Source: JAVDCA01 sp035293985 (lineage in GTDB: Bacteria; Pseudomonadota; Alphaproteobacteria; Rhizobiales; Xanthobacteraceae). From it: a DNA stretch of 64,000 nt. Shown one piece after another: positions 31,417 through 38,895 of the stretch. The stretch spans positions 1-64,000 of the forward strand of contig DATGLS010000050.1 of the NCBI GenBank assembly GCA_035293985.1, in the 5' to 3' direction. The notes beneath the pieces are model-generated. The model was given only the letters and a program-made list of their open reading frames with translations. It made no database searches and was not told where the DNA came from. The stretch's first letter is position 1; each line of letters opens with the position of its first letter. The position numbers were made by a program, and so were the translations under genes.

Positions 31417-31788
31417 ATGCCCCACCGCCCCTCCCCGGCCCGCCAGCATGCCCAACACCACGCCGACGTCACCCACTACGCCATCCTGTGCTGGCACAAG
31501 GGCACCGGCTACTTCGCGGAGCGCGCGCTCGAGGCGAGTTGCAGCCGCGACGCCGTGATCCGCGACATCGCCGACGGCCAGGTCGAGGGCGTCGCCCGCG
31601 TCTTCGCCTTCAACCCCGCCGAGCACATCGCCGACGACGTCACCGAGGAGATCGCGATCGCGCTCGCCCACCGCTGCCCGCCGGGCGAGCCGATCACGCC
31701 CGCGGTGCGCGACTTCATCGAGGCGCATGCCGGCCTCGCCTACGCGCGCGGGCTTGCGGTGGACGACCGCACCTTCGCGGCCGCGTGA
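31417..31788 (+). CDS. Repressor-controlled prophage protein of unknown function
   Basis: A 123-residue protein starting MPHRPSPARQHAQHHADVTH. Its body includes YAILCWHKGTGYFAERALEA, SRDAVIRDIADGQVEGVARV and DVTEEIAIALAHRC. It has no HTH or membrane segment. AGGAGC sits before the ATG; an ATG at 31366 lies inside the promoter and is rejected. Control by an operator of the repressor's type argues for a phage early or immunity role such as an antirepressor or a superinfection function, but the sequence itself gives no family. Confidence 0.55.
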   Translation: MPHRPSPARQHAQHHADVTHYAILCWHKGTGYFAERALEASCSRDAVIRDIADGQVEGVARVFAFNPAEHIADDVTEEIAIALAHRCPPGEPITPAVRDFIEAHAGLAYARGLAVDDRTFAAA

Positions 31789-31817
31789 GGCCGCGCGCCG
31801 GCACGCCGCCGGCTTTC

Positions 31818-31903
31818 CCGTCATGGCCGGCGAATGCCGGCCATCCACGTCTTTGCGGCTTGCAAGAACGACGTGGATGCCGGGCATTCGCCGGGCATGA
31901 CGG
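31818..31903. repeat. 86-bp intergenic palindrome (GTCATGGCCGG type)
   Basis: Arms CCGTCATGGCCGGCGAATGC...ATCCACGTC and GACGTGGATGCC...CGGGCATGACGG pair over about 34 bases with a short centre. It lies between the convergent prophage gene and the small XRE gene and could act as a bidirectional terminator. It belongs with 15878-16010 and 48942-49033. Confidence 0.8.
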
Positions 31904-31908
31904 CGTCG

Positions 31909-32160
31909 CTAGGGCGCATCCGTCGCCGCCTCTTTCTGCGCACCCGCCCCGGCCCCCTCCCCTTCGAACCGCAACAGGTCGCCCGGCTGGCAGCCGAGCG
32001 CGCGGCAGATCGCGTCGAGCGTGGAGAAGCGGATCGCCTTCGCCTTTCCGGTCTTGAGGATCGACAGGTTGGCGAGCGTGATGCCGACGCGATCGGCGAG
32101 CTCCGTCAAGGTCATGCGCCGGGCGTAGAGCAGCTCGTCGAGGTTGACGACGATCGCCAT
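31909..32160 (-). CDS. Small XRE-family regulator paired with a DUF2975 protein
   Basis: An 83-residue single-domain Cro/CI-type regulator: MAIVVNLDELLYARRMTLTE, LADRVGITLANLSILKTGKA, FSTLDAICRALGCQPGDLL. This is the YozG-like type that is almost always encoded next to a DUF2975 membrane protein, as here (2 bp gap). The last ~15 residues are Gly/Ala-rich and probably disordered. It likely binds the ATCGAT-rich palindromes upstream of the operon. Its physiological signal is unknown. Confidence 0.85.
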   Translation of the reverse strand: MAIVVNLDELLYARRMTLTELADRVGITLANLSILKTGKAKAIRFSTLDAICRALGCQPGDLLRFEGEGAGAGAQKEAATDAP

Positions 32161-32162
32161 GG

Positions 32163-32705
32163 CTAGACCGTCCCGGCGAGCTCGGCGCGCATGTCGCTGC
32201 CGCGCCTGAAGATCTGCGCCAGCACGAAGATCAGCAGCACCGCGAACAGCCCGGTGACCGAGATATGCACCACATCGTGCACCTTGGCGCGCACGGCGGC
32301 CGGCGCGATCAGGTAGACGGTCGGCTTGAGCAGCGCGTCGACCACCTCGACACCGAGCAGAAGCCAGGCGACGCGGATGAGGCGCGCCGCATTGGCCTCG
32401 ACGAACGGATCGCCGACGCTCGCGCTCGCGACCACGCGCCGAAGCGTGCGCAGGATGAGCTGGACGAGCGCGAGGGCGATGATCGCGCCCGCCCATGCGG
32501 TCAGCGCCATCCGGCCGATCTCGTCAGCGCTCATCGCGACGCCGGTCGCATGCGCGATCCGCTCGAGCGGCAGGCGCGCGGTGGCGAGCGCGAAGATCAT
32601 GACCGCGATGGCGAGAACCATCAGACTGATCAGCACCATGGTCACGATGATGCCGGCGCGCAGCACCCACTGCGTGAATGCGAACAGCTTTCTTTCATGG
32701 GGCAT
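32163..32705 (-). CDS. DUF2975 membrane protein
   Basis: A 180-residue protein with four predicted helices: WVLRAGIIVTMVLISLMVLA, ALTAWAGAIIALALVQLIL, LIRVAWLLLGVEVVDALL and VTGLFAVLLIFVLAQIF. The family block VASASVGDPFVEANAARLIR between helices 2 and 3 is diagnostic for DUF2975. It is co-transcribed with the small XRE regulator, a pairing conserved across many bacteria, in which the membrane protein may sense a signal and sequester or modulate the regulator; that mechanism is inference. Confidence 0.85.
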   Translation of the reverse strand: MPHERKLFAFTQWVLRAGIIVTMVLISLMVLAIAVMIFALATARLPLERIAHATGVAMSADEIGRMALTAWAGAIIALALVQLILRTLRRVVASASVGDPFVEANAARLIRVAWLLLGVEVVDALLKPTVYLIAPAAVRAKVHDVVHISVTGLFAVLLIFVLAQIFRRGSDMRAELAGTV

Positions 32706-32724
32706 TTGTGTCTCCTACTCATAT

Positions 32725-32785
32725 TTATCGATAATCGATATATCAATGATCGATGATCGTCAAATAATTTATCGATATTCGATAA
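32725..32785. promoter_or_regulatory. AT-rich operator cluster with ATCGAT palindromes
   Basis: Perfect palindrome TTATCGATAA (32725-32734), ATCGAT (32749-32754) and inverted repeat TTATCGA, TAT, TCGATAA (32769-32785) lie in a 60-bp AT-rich island just upstream of the DUF2975 gene. These are probable binding sites for the operon's own XRE regulator. The acyl-CoA synthetase on the other side may share this control region. Confidence 0.65.
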
Positions 32786-32906
32786 TCTTTCTCACACGAC
32801 CTACTCCCCGCGCTGCCGGCGCCAGGCGGAAACCGAGCGGCTGGTGACCCCACCCGGACCTGGTCCTATGCTGCACGAAACAGCCACGCCACCGCCGGAG
32901 CCCGCA

Positions 32907-34604
32907 ATGTCCGAGACCGCCGCCGCACCATTCATCGAGGCGCGCGACTTCCTGCTGCGGCACCGCGACGACTACGATCGCGCCTATCGCGATTTCCGCT
33001 GGCCTCGGCTGGATCGCTTCAACTGGGCGCTCGATTATTTCGACGTCATGGCGCGCGACAATGACCGTCCGGCGCTGTGGCTCGCGACCGAGGGTGGGGC
33101 CGAGACCAAGCTCAGCTTCGCGGCGCTGTCCGAGCGCAGCAACCGGGTCGCCAATCATCTGCGCGCGCTCGGCGTCGCGCGCGGCGACCGCATCCTGCTG
33201 ATGCTCGGCAACGTGGCGCCGCTGTGGGAAACCATGCTGGCGGCGATGAAGCTCGGCGCGGTCGTCATTCCGGCGACCACATTGCTCAACCGCAACGATC
33301 TCGTCGATCGCTTCGCGCGCGGGCGCACCCGCCACGTCATCGCCGGCGCCGACGCGGCGCCGAAATTCGCCGAGCTGCCCGGCGACTATACGAAGATCGC
33401 GGTCGGCGGCGACGCGCCCGGCTGGCGGCGCTACGAAGAGGCCTACGCGGCATCGGCGCAATTCGCGCCGGACGGCGAGACCCGCGCCGGCGATCCGCTG
33501 CTGCTCTACTTCACGTCGGGCACCACCGCGAAGCCGAAGCTCGTCCTGCACAGCCATCAGAGCTATCCGGTCGGGCACCTCACGACCATGTACTGGATCG
33601 GGCTCGAGCCCGGCGACGTTCATTTCAACGTCTCGTCGCCCGGCTGGGCCAAGCATGCGTGGAGCTGCTTCTTCGCGCCGTGGAACGCCGGCGCCTGCGT
33701 GTTCATGCTCAACCAGCCGCGCTTCGATGCCCGCGGGCTGCTCGACGCCATCGTGCGCGCGGGCGTCACCACCTTCTGCGCGCCGCCGACGGTCTGGCGC
33801 ATGCTCGTTCAGCAGGACCTCGCGGCCTGGAAGACGCAAATCCGCGAGCTGGTCGGCGCCGGCGAGCCGCTCAATCCCGAGGTCATCGCCCGGGTCAAGG
33901 CCGCCTGGGGGATCACCATTCGCGACGGCTACGGCCAGACCGAGACGTCGGCTCAGGTCGGCAACCCGCCGGGCCAGCCGGTCAAGCCGGGCGCCATGGG
34001 GCGGCCGATGCCCGGCTTCAGCGTGGCGCTGCTCGACGGCGCCGGCGCCGAGCAACAGGAAGGCGAGATCTGCCTGCGGCTCGAGCCGCGGCCGCTCGGG
34101 TTGATGCAGGGATACCAAGGCGACGACGGGGCGCTGCTTCCGCTCGCGGGGCCCGTCTATCGCACCGGCGACGTGGCGACGCGCGACGCCGACGGCTATC
34201 TCACCTATGTCGGGCGCGCCGACGACGTCTTCAAATCCTCGGACTACCGCATCAGCCCGTTCGAGCTCGAGAGCGTGCTGATCGAGCACGCCGCAGTCGC
34301 CGAGGCCGCGGTGGTGCCCTCGCCCGATCCGATCCGGCTCGCGATCCCGAAGGCGTTCATCGCGCTCGCGCCAGGCCATCAGCCCGATCGCGGCACGGCG
34401 CTCGCGATCTTCCGCCATCTGCGCACCGGGCTCGCGCCGTTCAAGCGCGTGCGCCGGATCGAGTTCGCCGAGCTGCCGAAGACCATCTCGGGCAAGATCC
34501 GCCGCGTGGAGCTGCGCCGCCGCGAGGCCGCGGCGCGCAACGATGACCGGCGCGGCGAGGCCGAATACCGCGAGGAGGATTTTCCCGAGCTCGGCGCGGG
34601 GTGA
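32907..34604 (+). CDS. Acyl-CoA synthetase (AMP-dependent, medium-chain/benzoate-like)
   Basis: A 565-residue adenylate-forming enzyme that activates a carboxylic acid with ATP and joins it to CoA. Motifs in order: LYFTSGTTAKPKLVLHSH (A3, near 201), RDGYGQTETSAQVG (A5), VYRTGDVATRDADGYLTYVG (A7), DDVFKSSDYRISPFELES (A8 hinge) and the catalytic Lys in KTISGKIRRVELR. Overall likeness is to the AcsM/benzoate-CoA ligase type. I chose the start MSETAAAPF; an in-frame ATG 63 bp earlier is poor. A hairpin follows at 34613. The substrate is undetermined. Confidence 0.88.
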   Translation: MSETAAAPFIEARDFLLRHRDDYDRAYRDFRWPRLDRFNWALDYFDVMARDNDRPALWLATEGGAETKLSFAALSERSNRVANHLRALGVARGDRILLMLGNVAPLWETMLAAMKLGAVVIPATTLLNRNDLVDRFARGRTRHVIAGADAAPKFAELPGDYTKIAVGGDAPGWRRYEEAYAASAQFAPDGETRAGDPLLLYFTSGTTAKPKLVLHSHQSYPVGHLTTMYWIGLEPGDVHFNVSSPGWAKHAWSCFFAPWNAGACVFMLNQPRFDARGLLDAIVRAGVTTFCAPPTVWRMLVQQDLAAWKTQIRELVGAGEPLNPEVIARVKAAWGITIRDGYGQTETSAQVGNPPGQPVKPGAMGRPMPGFSVALLDGAGAEQQEGEICLRLEPRPLGLMQGYQGDDGALLPLAGPVYRTGDVATRDADGYLTYVGRADDVFKSSDYRISPFELESVLIEHAAVAEAAVVPSPDPIRLAIPKAFIALAPGHQPDRGTALAIFRHLRTGLAPFKRVRRIEFAELPKTISGKIRRVELRRREAAARNDDRRGEAEYREEDFPELGAG

Positions 34605-34612
34605 TCGAGCAC

Positions 34613-34630
34613 AAGACCCGTTCGGGTCTT
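34613..34630 (+). terminator. Hairpin after the acyl-CoA synthetase gene
   Basis: AAGACCC, loop GTTC, GGGTCTT is a perfect 7-bp stem starting 9 bases after the stop codon. It is followed only by a mixed TTCCGACC tract, so termination may be weak or rely on context. Confidence 0.6.
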
Positions 34631-34679
34631 CCGACCATTCCGGCCTGCTAGTGGAACCCGGGTCGACAGAGGGATTCCA

Positions 34680-35062
34680 ATGCACATCGGGCTCCTGGTG
34701 GGCATTATTCTCGCCATAGCCCTAGGGATGGATCGGGCCCTTGCGGCAGTCGACGCCGAGCGCACGGCAGAAAAGCTTGCAATGGCGTCGGCTGGACGAG
34801 CGCACTATCCGTTCGCCGGAATCCGGCAGTCCATGCGAATTGCCGCCAGCCCGCTGGTTTTGCGATTGCGCCGGCGGGAAATCACAAATATTCCGTCGAT
34901 ATGTGCGGCCCTGGCGGCTGCTTCGATGTGGGGACCATGAGCCCTATCACGCCTATCGTTTCCGATGAGCGATATCGTGTCTATGATGCAAACACGATCG
35001 GCCTGTTCGGCGATGATGGAAGCGAGCTGAAATCATTCCGCTGCCCAGTGTTCGCGAGATGA
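34680..35062 (+). pseudogene. Frameshifted small exported protein
   Basis: The 5' part encodes a convincing signal peptide (MHIGLLVGIILAIALGMDRA, cleavage after ALAA) with AGAGGG upstream. After about 40 codons this frame loses coding character. A second frame then reads FAIAPAGNHKYSVDMCGPGG, CFDVGTMSPITPIVSDERYR and VYDANTIGLFGDDGSELK before a TGA at 35060. A single indel between 34780 and 34860 would join signal and body into one ~126-residue secreted, Cys-containing protein. Sequencing error or true decay cannot be told apart here. Confidence 0.5.
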
Positions 35063-35105
35063 CGAGCAATTGGGCGCGTTGGCGGTCCGCCTCCGACTCA
35101 GAGGT

Positions 35106-35297
35106 TCATTTCAACCGCACCACCGTTCCGAAATGGTGGCCGCAGCCCTCGCATTCCCATTCCAACCGCACGCGCCACGGATCGACATACTCTGATCGTC
35201 GCGCCATGTGGATCGCGTCGCCGCATTCGGGACACGACATTATGGGCTTGGCGCGAACGCGAGCCGTATGCTCCGCCGCGCGGGCACTCGTTTCCAT
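35106..35297 (-). CDS. Small zinc-ribbon protein
   Basis: A 63-residue protein with two knuckles, MSCPECGDAIHMAR and WECEGCGHHFGTVVR, joined by a short strand-forming linker (WRVRLEW). It is predicted to bind one zinc ion. GGGGAGG lies about 8 bp before the ATG, supporting the full length including the METSARAAEH leader. It is not obviously related to the 27337 gene beyond the fold. No neighbouring gene indicates function. Confidence 0.65.
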   Translation of the reverse strand: METSARAAEHTARVRAKPIMSCPECGDAIHMARRSEYVDPWRVRLEWECEGCGHHFGTVVRLK

Positions 35298-35557
35298 GGG
35301 ACGGCCTCCCCGGCCATAGTCTCGTCAGCTGCGCAGACGCCCAACGCCTCGCCGGGCCGGCAAGGCGCATCCAGCGTGCTTTCGCCACGCCGCGCAAAAT
35401 GACTGAAGTTGATTGTGGAAATTATGCATGTCCCCTTGACTTTTGTCGAATCTTTTTTGGCCAATTCGCGCCATTTTTCTGTGGCGCTATCGACCGGTAG
35501 CCCCATCGGGGTGGGGCGCTTGGTTGCTTTCGTGGTTCGGGTAGGAGGGGAAAGTTC

Positions 35558-35785
35558 ATGCGTACTCCTGACCGTCGCAAGCACGTCCGCGAGCTTTACG
35601 CGCTGGCGAAAGCCACGCCACATGCGGACGATGGTCTCGTCTACGTGATGCGCGCGATCGAGCTCGAGGCCGAATCGAAGCTCCCCGGCGGCCCCGACCG
35701 TCGCCGAGCGCCAGGCAAGCGATTGCGGCGGCCGTCCGGCCACGCGCCTGCGACGCATAGCGGCGCACCCTCGCTCGATTCCTGA
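35558..35785 (+). CDS. Small hypothetical protein
   Basis: A 75-residue reading frame starting MRTPDRRKHVRELYALAKAT with a strong AGGAGGGG site 7 bp upstream. The first ~42 residues look like a folded helical protein (DDGLVYVMRAIELEAESK). The Pro/Arg/Gly-rich remainder resembles read-through sequence, so the original stop may have been lost. No family is recognised. Confidence 0.4.
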   Translation: MRTPDRRKHVRELYALAKATPHADDGLVYVMRAIELEAESKLPGGPDRRRAPGKRLRRPSGHAPATHSGAPSLDS

Positions 35786-36135
35786 CGCCGATCAGATCGA
35801 CGTCGCAAAAGCCTTCCCCGGGCGGACGCCCGCATCCGGCCAGGTTCCAATTCGGTCAGGAGACGAGTGCGATAGGCGGGCCTGATGGCGGTGCGGACGG
35901 CATCCTTCACGTCACCGGCGGCCCGGGCAGACCCCCGACCATCCGCGCCCGCTTTCTCGGTGAGGAAGGTCTCCCGCTCGAGCCGGTACGCGAGCGCGTC
36001 CACCTCGCTCACGTCACGTCGAAATCGAGCGCATCGGTCGCGCGGATGGGCGGGATGACCGCCGCGATCGCGGTCGCGCCGTGGGTCTCGATTTGTCGGA
36101 TCTGCACGCGAGCCTGCGGCGCCGCGAGCCGCGCG

Positions 36136-36462
36136 CTAGAATCCGTGGTCGACCTCCTCGACGTACTTGGCAGTCTCCTTGTCGGACGGGCCGGCGGCCG
36201 ACATGAAATACATCTTCATCTGGGTGAGGCAGCGCACCGCGATCACGTAGTCGCCCCTCGTGCCGTAGCGCGACGTTTCGGTCGGCGTGAGCGCATCGAA
36301 GCCAGCCTCGCGGATCGCGCGAGCGGCGTGCTCGAGGCACTCGTTCTGCGCCATCTGCGTATTTCCCCACCGGGTCGAGATGCTGGTCGCCTCGGCGGCC
36401 CCGCTGAAACAAAGCAACACCCCGGCGACGATGCCCATAACCGCGCGCATCCGGCTCTCCAT
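36136..36462 (-). CDS. Secreted protein, tandem paralog A
   Basis: A 108-residue protein with a signal peptide (MRAVMGIVAGVLLCFSGAAEA). The mature part carries STRWGNTQMAQNECLEHAAR, SRYGTRGDYVIAVRCLTQMK and a C-terminal E.VDHGF. Two Cys probably form a disulfide. The paralog 185 bp upstream on the same strand shares STRWG.TQ...C...A, the Y.V.A.RCLT block and VD.GF. GAGGAAG precedes the ATG. The function is unknown; small periplasmic or surface-exposed proteins of this kind are frequent in Bradyrhizobium relatives. Confidence 0.7.
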   Translation of the reverse strand: MESRMRAVMGIVAGVLLCFSGAAEATSISTRWGNTQMAQNECLEHAARAIREAGFDALTPTETSRYGTRGDYVIAVRCLTQMKMYFMSAAGPSDKETAKYVEEVDHGF

Positions 36463-36646
36463 CGGTCTTCCTCGACACGCGATGTCACGACCGGGAAGCC
36501 GGTACGGCCATGAGGCCCATCGCCGCCTCGTCGATTTCGCGGTCGCGCCGCGGACGCGGCTCACGACGTGCCGCGGCCGGCCGCCGAGAGACCAGGTCGG
36601 AAGGCCAAGTCAGAGGTCCAGGTCGAGGTCCAGGTCGTGGTCCAAG

Positions 36647-36967
36647 TCAGAACCCGTCGTCGACCGCTTCGACGTTCTTGTCGGTGCCGTTCTGGGACGG
36701 CCCGGCGGAGACCATGAAGTACATGCCGAGATCGGTGAGACAACGGATCGCGACCACGTAGTTGCCCTTGATCCCGTAGCGCGACGTCGCGGTCGGTGGG
36801 CGCTTCTCGAAGCCGGCCGCGCGGATCGACCGCTCGGCATTGGCGAGGCATTGGTCCTGCGACAGTTGCGTCTTTCCCCAACGTGTGGACAGCGCCGGCG
36901 TGTCGGCATGGGCCGCGCAATCGAACAACGCAACGGCGCAAACGCCCGCAACGATCAGCTTTCGCAT
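36647..36967 (-). CDS. Secreted protein, tandem paralog B
   Basis: A 106-residue protein with a signal peptide (MRKLIVAGVCAVALFDCAAH) followed by STRWGKTQLSQDQCLANAER, SRYGIKGNYVVAIRCLTDLG and the terminus VEAVDDGF. GGGAGGAGAG is placed well before the ATG. It duplicates the plan of paralog A and probably arose by tandem duplication. Just beyond its stop, 36606-36650 holds a short GAGGTCCAGGTC tandem repeat. Confidence 0.7.
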   Translation of the reverse strand: MRKLIVAGVCAVALFDCAAHADTPALSTRWGKTQLSQDQCLANAERSIRAAGFEKRPPTATSRYGIKGNYVVAIRCLTDLGMYFMVSAGPSQNGTDKNVEAVDDGF

Positions 36968-37324
36968 CTTGCTCTCTCCTCCCTCGCGGTCCGCCCGGCG
37001 GACGCGAGGGCGATTAGAATGAACGGCGCCGCGTTTTGCAACGGCGTCAGACCGCCTTGGCGGCCGGCGGCACGTGGGGTGGCGGCATCGTCGGTCTCGA
37101 CGGTCGGGTGCCGGCGGCTGACGGGCCGCCCGTTTGCGCGTCATCTACGCTCACGGCCGTGTGAGATGCCCGCGCGTGCGTTCACACGAGCGCGTGAGAC
37201 GGAGGCGTTCACCGCCGCTTTCCGCCCGTTCGTGACGGCCAACACACGCTCAAAATCCGCATGGCGCCGACCAAGGCGTGAGGACACGATCCCCGCGATC
37301 TTCTTGCAAAATAGGAGAAGTGCC

Positions 37325-37969
37325 ATGAGCTCGACAATGACGACGATGACGAAGACGACGACCAGGACCCTGACGGCTCTTGCCCTCGCGGCAGCGGCCC
37401 TCACCGCGACGGTCGGAGCGAGCGAAGCCGTGCCTCGTCTGCAAAAGCAGGGCCCGACGGTGTTCAACATCCACCAGCCGGCGAGCGTCACGCCAGTGAC
37501 CGTCTCTCACCAGCTCCCCATCACGGGGGTGGTCGGCGGTCTCGGCAGCCTGTTCCCGACCCACGGTCCGATCAGCTGCTTCGGCTGCAAGCTGCCGCGC
37601 CCGCCATATCCCGGCCACGGCCCAGGCTACGGCGGCAACCACTGGCCGCACCACGGCAACGGCTGGGGCTGGGGCTACGGCAACCACTGGCCGTACTATG
37701 GTTGGGGCTGGGGCTACGGCTGGCCGTATCACGGCTGGGGCTACGGCTACGGCAACCACTGGGGTTACGGCTACTACCGCTGGCACCCGACGTACTACGC
37801 CCCGGTCGCGACCGCACCGGCCGCTGCCTACGCGGCGCCGGCCCCCGCGTATGCGGCGCCGCCTGCGCCGACCGCCTGCGCGCCGCAGAGCGCGCTCGCC
37901 CAGCCGCCGCTCGCCCTGAACGCGCCGCCGAGCGCGGTCGCCCCACCGCAGGCCCTGAGCGCGCAGTGA
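37325..37969 (+). CDS. Exported Gly/Trp/Tyr/His-rich protein
   Basis: A 214-residue secreted protein. The signal sequence follows a Thr-rich start (MSSTMTTMTKTTTRTLTALA, cleavage near GASEA). Residues ~90-160 are a low-complexity array of NHWPHHGNGWGWGYG-type units, and the C-terminus is Ala/Pro-rich (YAAPAPAYAAPPAP). The His/Trp/Gly repeats could bind metals or interact at the cell surface. AGGAGAAG lies before the ATG. The ~355 bp upstream, back to the preceding minus-strand gene, hold nothing I recognise. Confidence 0.7.
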   Translation: MSSTMTTMTKTTTRTLTALALAAAALTATVGASEAVPRLQKQGPTVFNIHQPASVTPVTVSHQLPITGVVGGLGSLFPTHGPISCFGCKLPRPPYPGHGPGYGGNHWPHHGNGWGWGYGNHWPYYGWGWGYGWPYHGWGYGYGNHWGYGYYRWHPTYYAPVATAPAAAYAAPAPAYAAPPAPTACAPQSALAQPPLALNAPPSAVAPPQALSAQ

Positions 37970-38001
37970 GCGGGACCACCACAGCGCACAGTGCCGACGC
38001 G

Positions 38002-38029
38002 CCCTCTCCCCACGTCGTGTGGGAGAGGG
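38002..38029 (+). terminator. CCCTCTCCC...GGGAGAGGG hairpin
   Basis: Nine-base arms CCCTCTCCC and GGGAGAGGG around a CACGTCGTGT loop, 33 bp after the exported-protein stop and just beyond the stop of the convergent hydrolase gene. It probably serves as a bidirectional terminator; it is related in sequence to 14939-14977. Confidence 0.6.
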
Positions 38030-38054
38030 TCGCGCGTTCAAAGGCGTCCGACGA

Positions 38055-38738
38055 CTACGCGCCCGCCAGCGTCGCGGTCCAAGCGGCGAGCGCATCGAGC
38101 ACCTCGTCAAGGACCTGCGCATCGGTACGGCCGCTGCGCGCCGGCACATGAAAGGAATGATCGGCGTTCTCGAACAGGCGCAGCGTCGCGCGGGGGCCGA
38201 GCGCCTCACACAGCGGCTCGAGCTCGGCAAGCGCAGCCAGCGCATCGCGCGTGCCTTGCAGGAAGAGCATCGGGATCGCGACATCGAACAGATGCTTGCC
38301 GCGCTCAGCCGACGGCTTGCCGGCCGGATGCAGCGGGAAGCCCAGAAACGCGAGCCCGCGCACCGCCGGCAGCGGCTCTAAAGCCTGCGCCTGCGACGTC
38401 ATGCGGCCGCCGAAGGATTTGCCGCCGGCGATCAGCGCCACGTCCGGCAGGAGGCGCGCGGCGTGCGCCACCGCGGCGCGCACGGCCGCGTGCGCGACAG
38501 GCGGACGATCCGGCCGCTTGCTGCCTTGCTCCATATAGGGAAACTGGTAGCGCAGCGTCGCGATGCCACGCGCCGCGAGCCCGGCGGCGACCGCCGCCAT
38601 GAACGGATGGGTCATGCCGGCCCCTGCCCCATGCGCCAGCACGTAACAGGCGCGCGGGCGCGGCGGCGCCTGCAACAGGCCGGACACGCTGATTGCGCCG
38701 TCGCTGATGGTGACGGATTCGGCTTTTGCTGCCCGCAT
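38055..38738 (-). CDS. Alpha/beta hydrolase (KANL3/TEX30-like)
   Basis: A 227-residue cytoplasmic alpha/beta hydrolase. The oxyanion region is CYVLAHGAGAGMTHPFM, the nucleophile elbow is IAGGKSFGGRMTSQ (Ser in GKSFGG), and an Asp follows in LQGTRDALA and His in NADHSFHVP. This composition matches the KANL3/Tex30 hydrolase group, whose substrates are unknown. I chose the start MRAAKAESVT with GGAAAG upstream. An intergenic palindrome separates it from LigD. Confidence 0.8.
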   Translation of the reverse strand: MRAAKAESVTISDGAISVSGLLQAPPRPRACYVLAHGAGAGMTHPFMAAVAAGLAARGIATLRYQFPYMEQGSKRPDRPPVAHAAVRAAVAHAARLLPDVALIAGGKSFGGRMTSQAQALEPLPAVRGLAFLGFPLHPAGKPSAERGKHLFDVAIPMLFLQGTRDALAALAELEPLCEALGPRATLRLFENADHSFHVPARSGRTDAQVLDEVLDALAAWTATLAGA

Positions 38739-38764
38739 TATGCTTTCCAAGAAATCGATGGGAG

Positions 38765-38875
38765 TCATCGCCCGCGAAAGCGGGCGATCCAGTAACCACC
38801 GAACTGGAGGTTTGGCATGACCCTCACCCCGATCCCAGTCCGGTGAGTACCTGGATGCCCTGCCTCCGCGCCGCA
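38765..38875. repeat. Imperfect intergenic palindrome
   Basis: GCCCGCGAAAGCGGGCGATCCAGTA and TACCTGGATGCCCTGCC form the two sides of a degenerate member of the large palindrome family. It fills the gap between ligD and the hydrolase gene. Confidence 0.45.
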
Positions 38876-38895
38876 TGAGTGCGAGGGGGTTGGGT

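Noticed and set aside
32769..32785. Possible plasmid/chromosome-partition iteron or origin at the ATCGAT cluster
   Set aside because: Only three irregular motifs, no replication or par genes nearby; a local operator for the XRE regulator is simpler.
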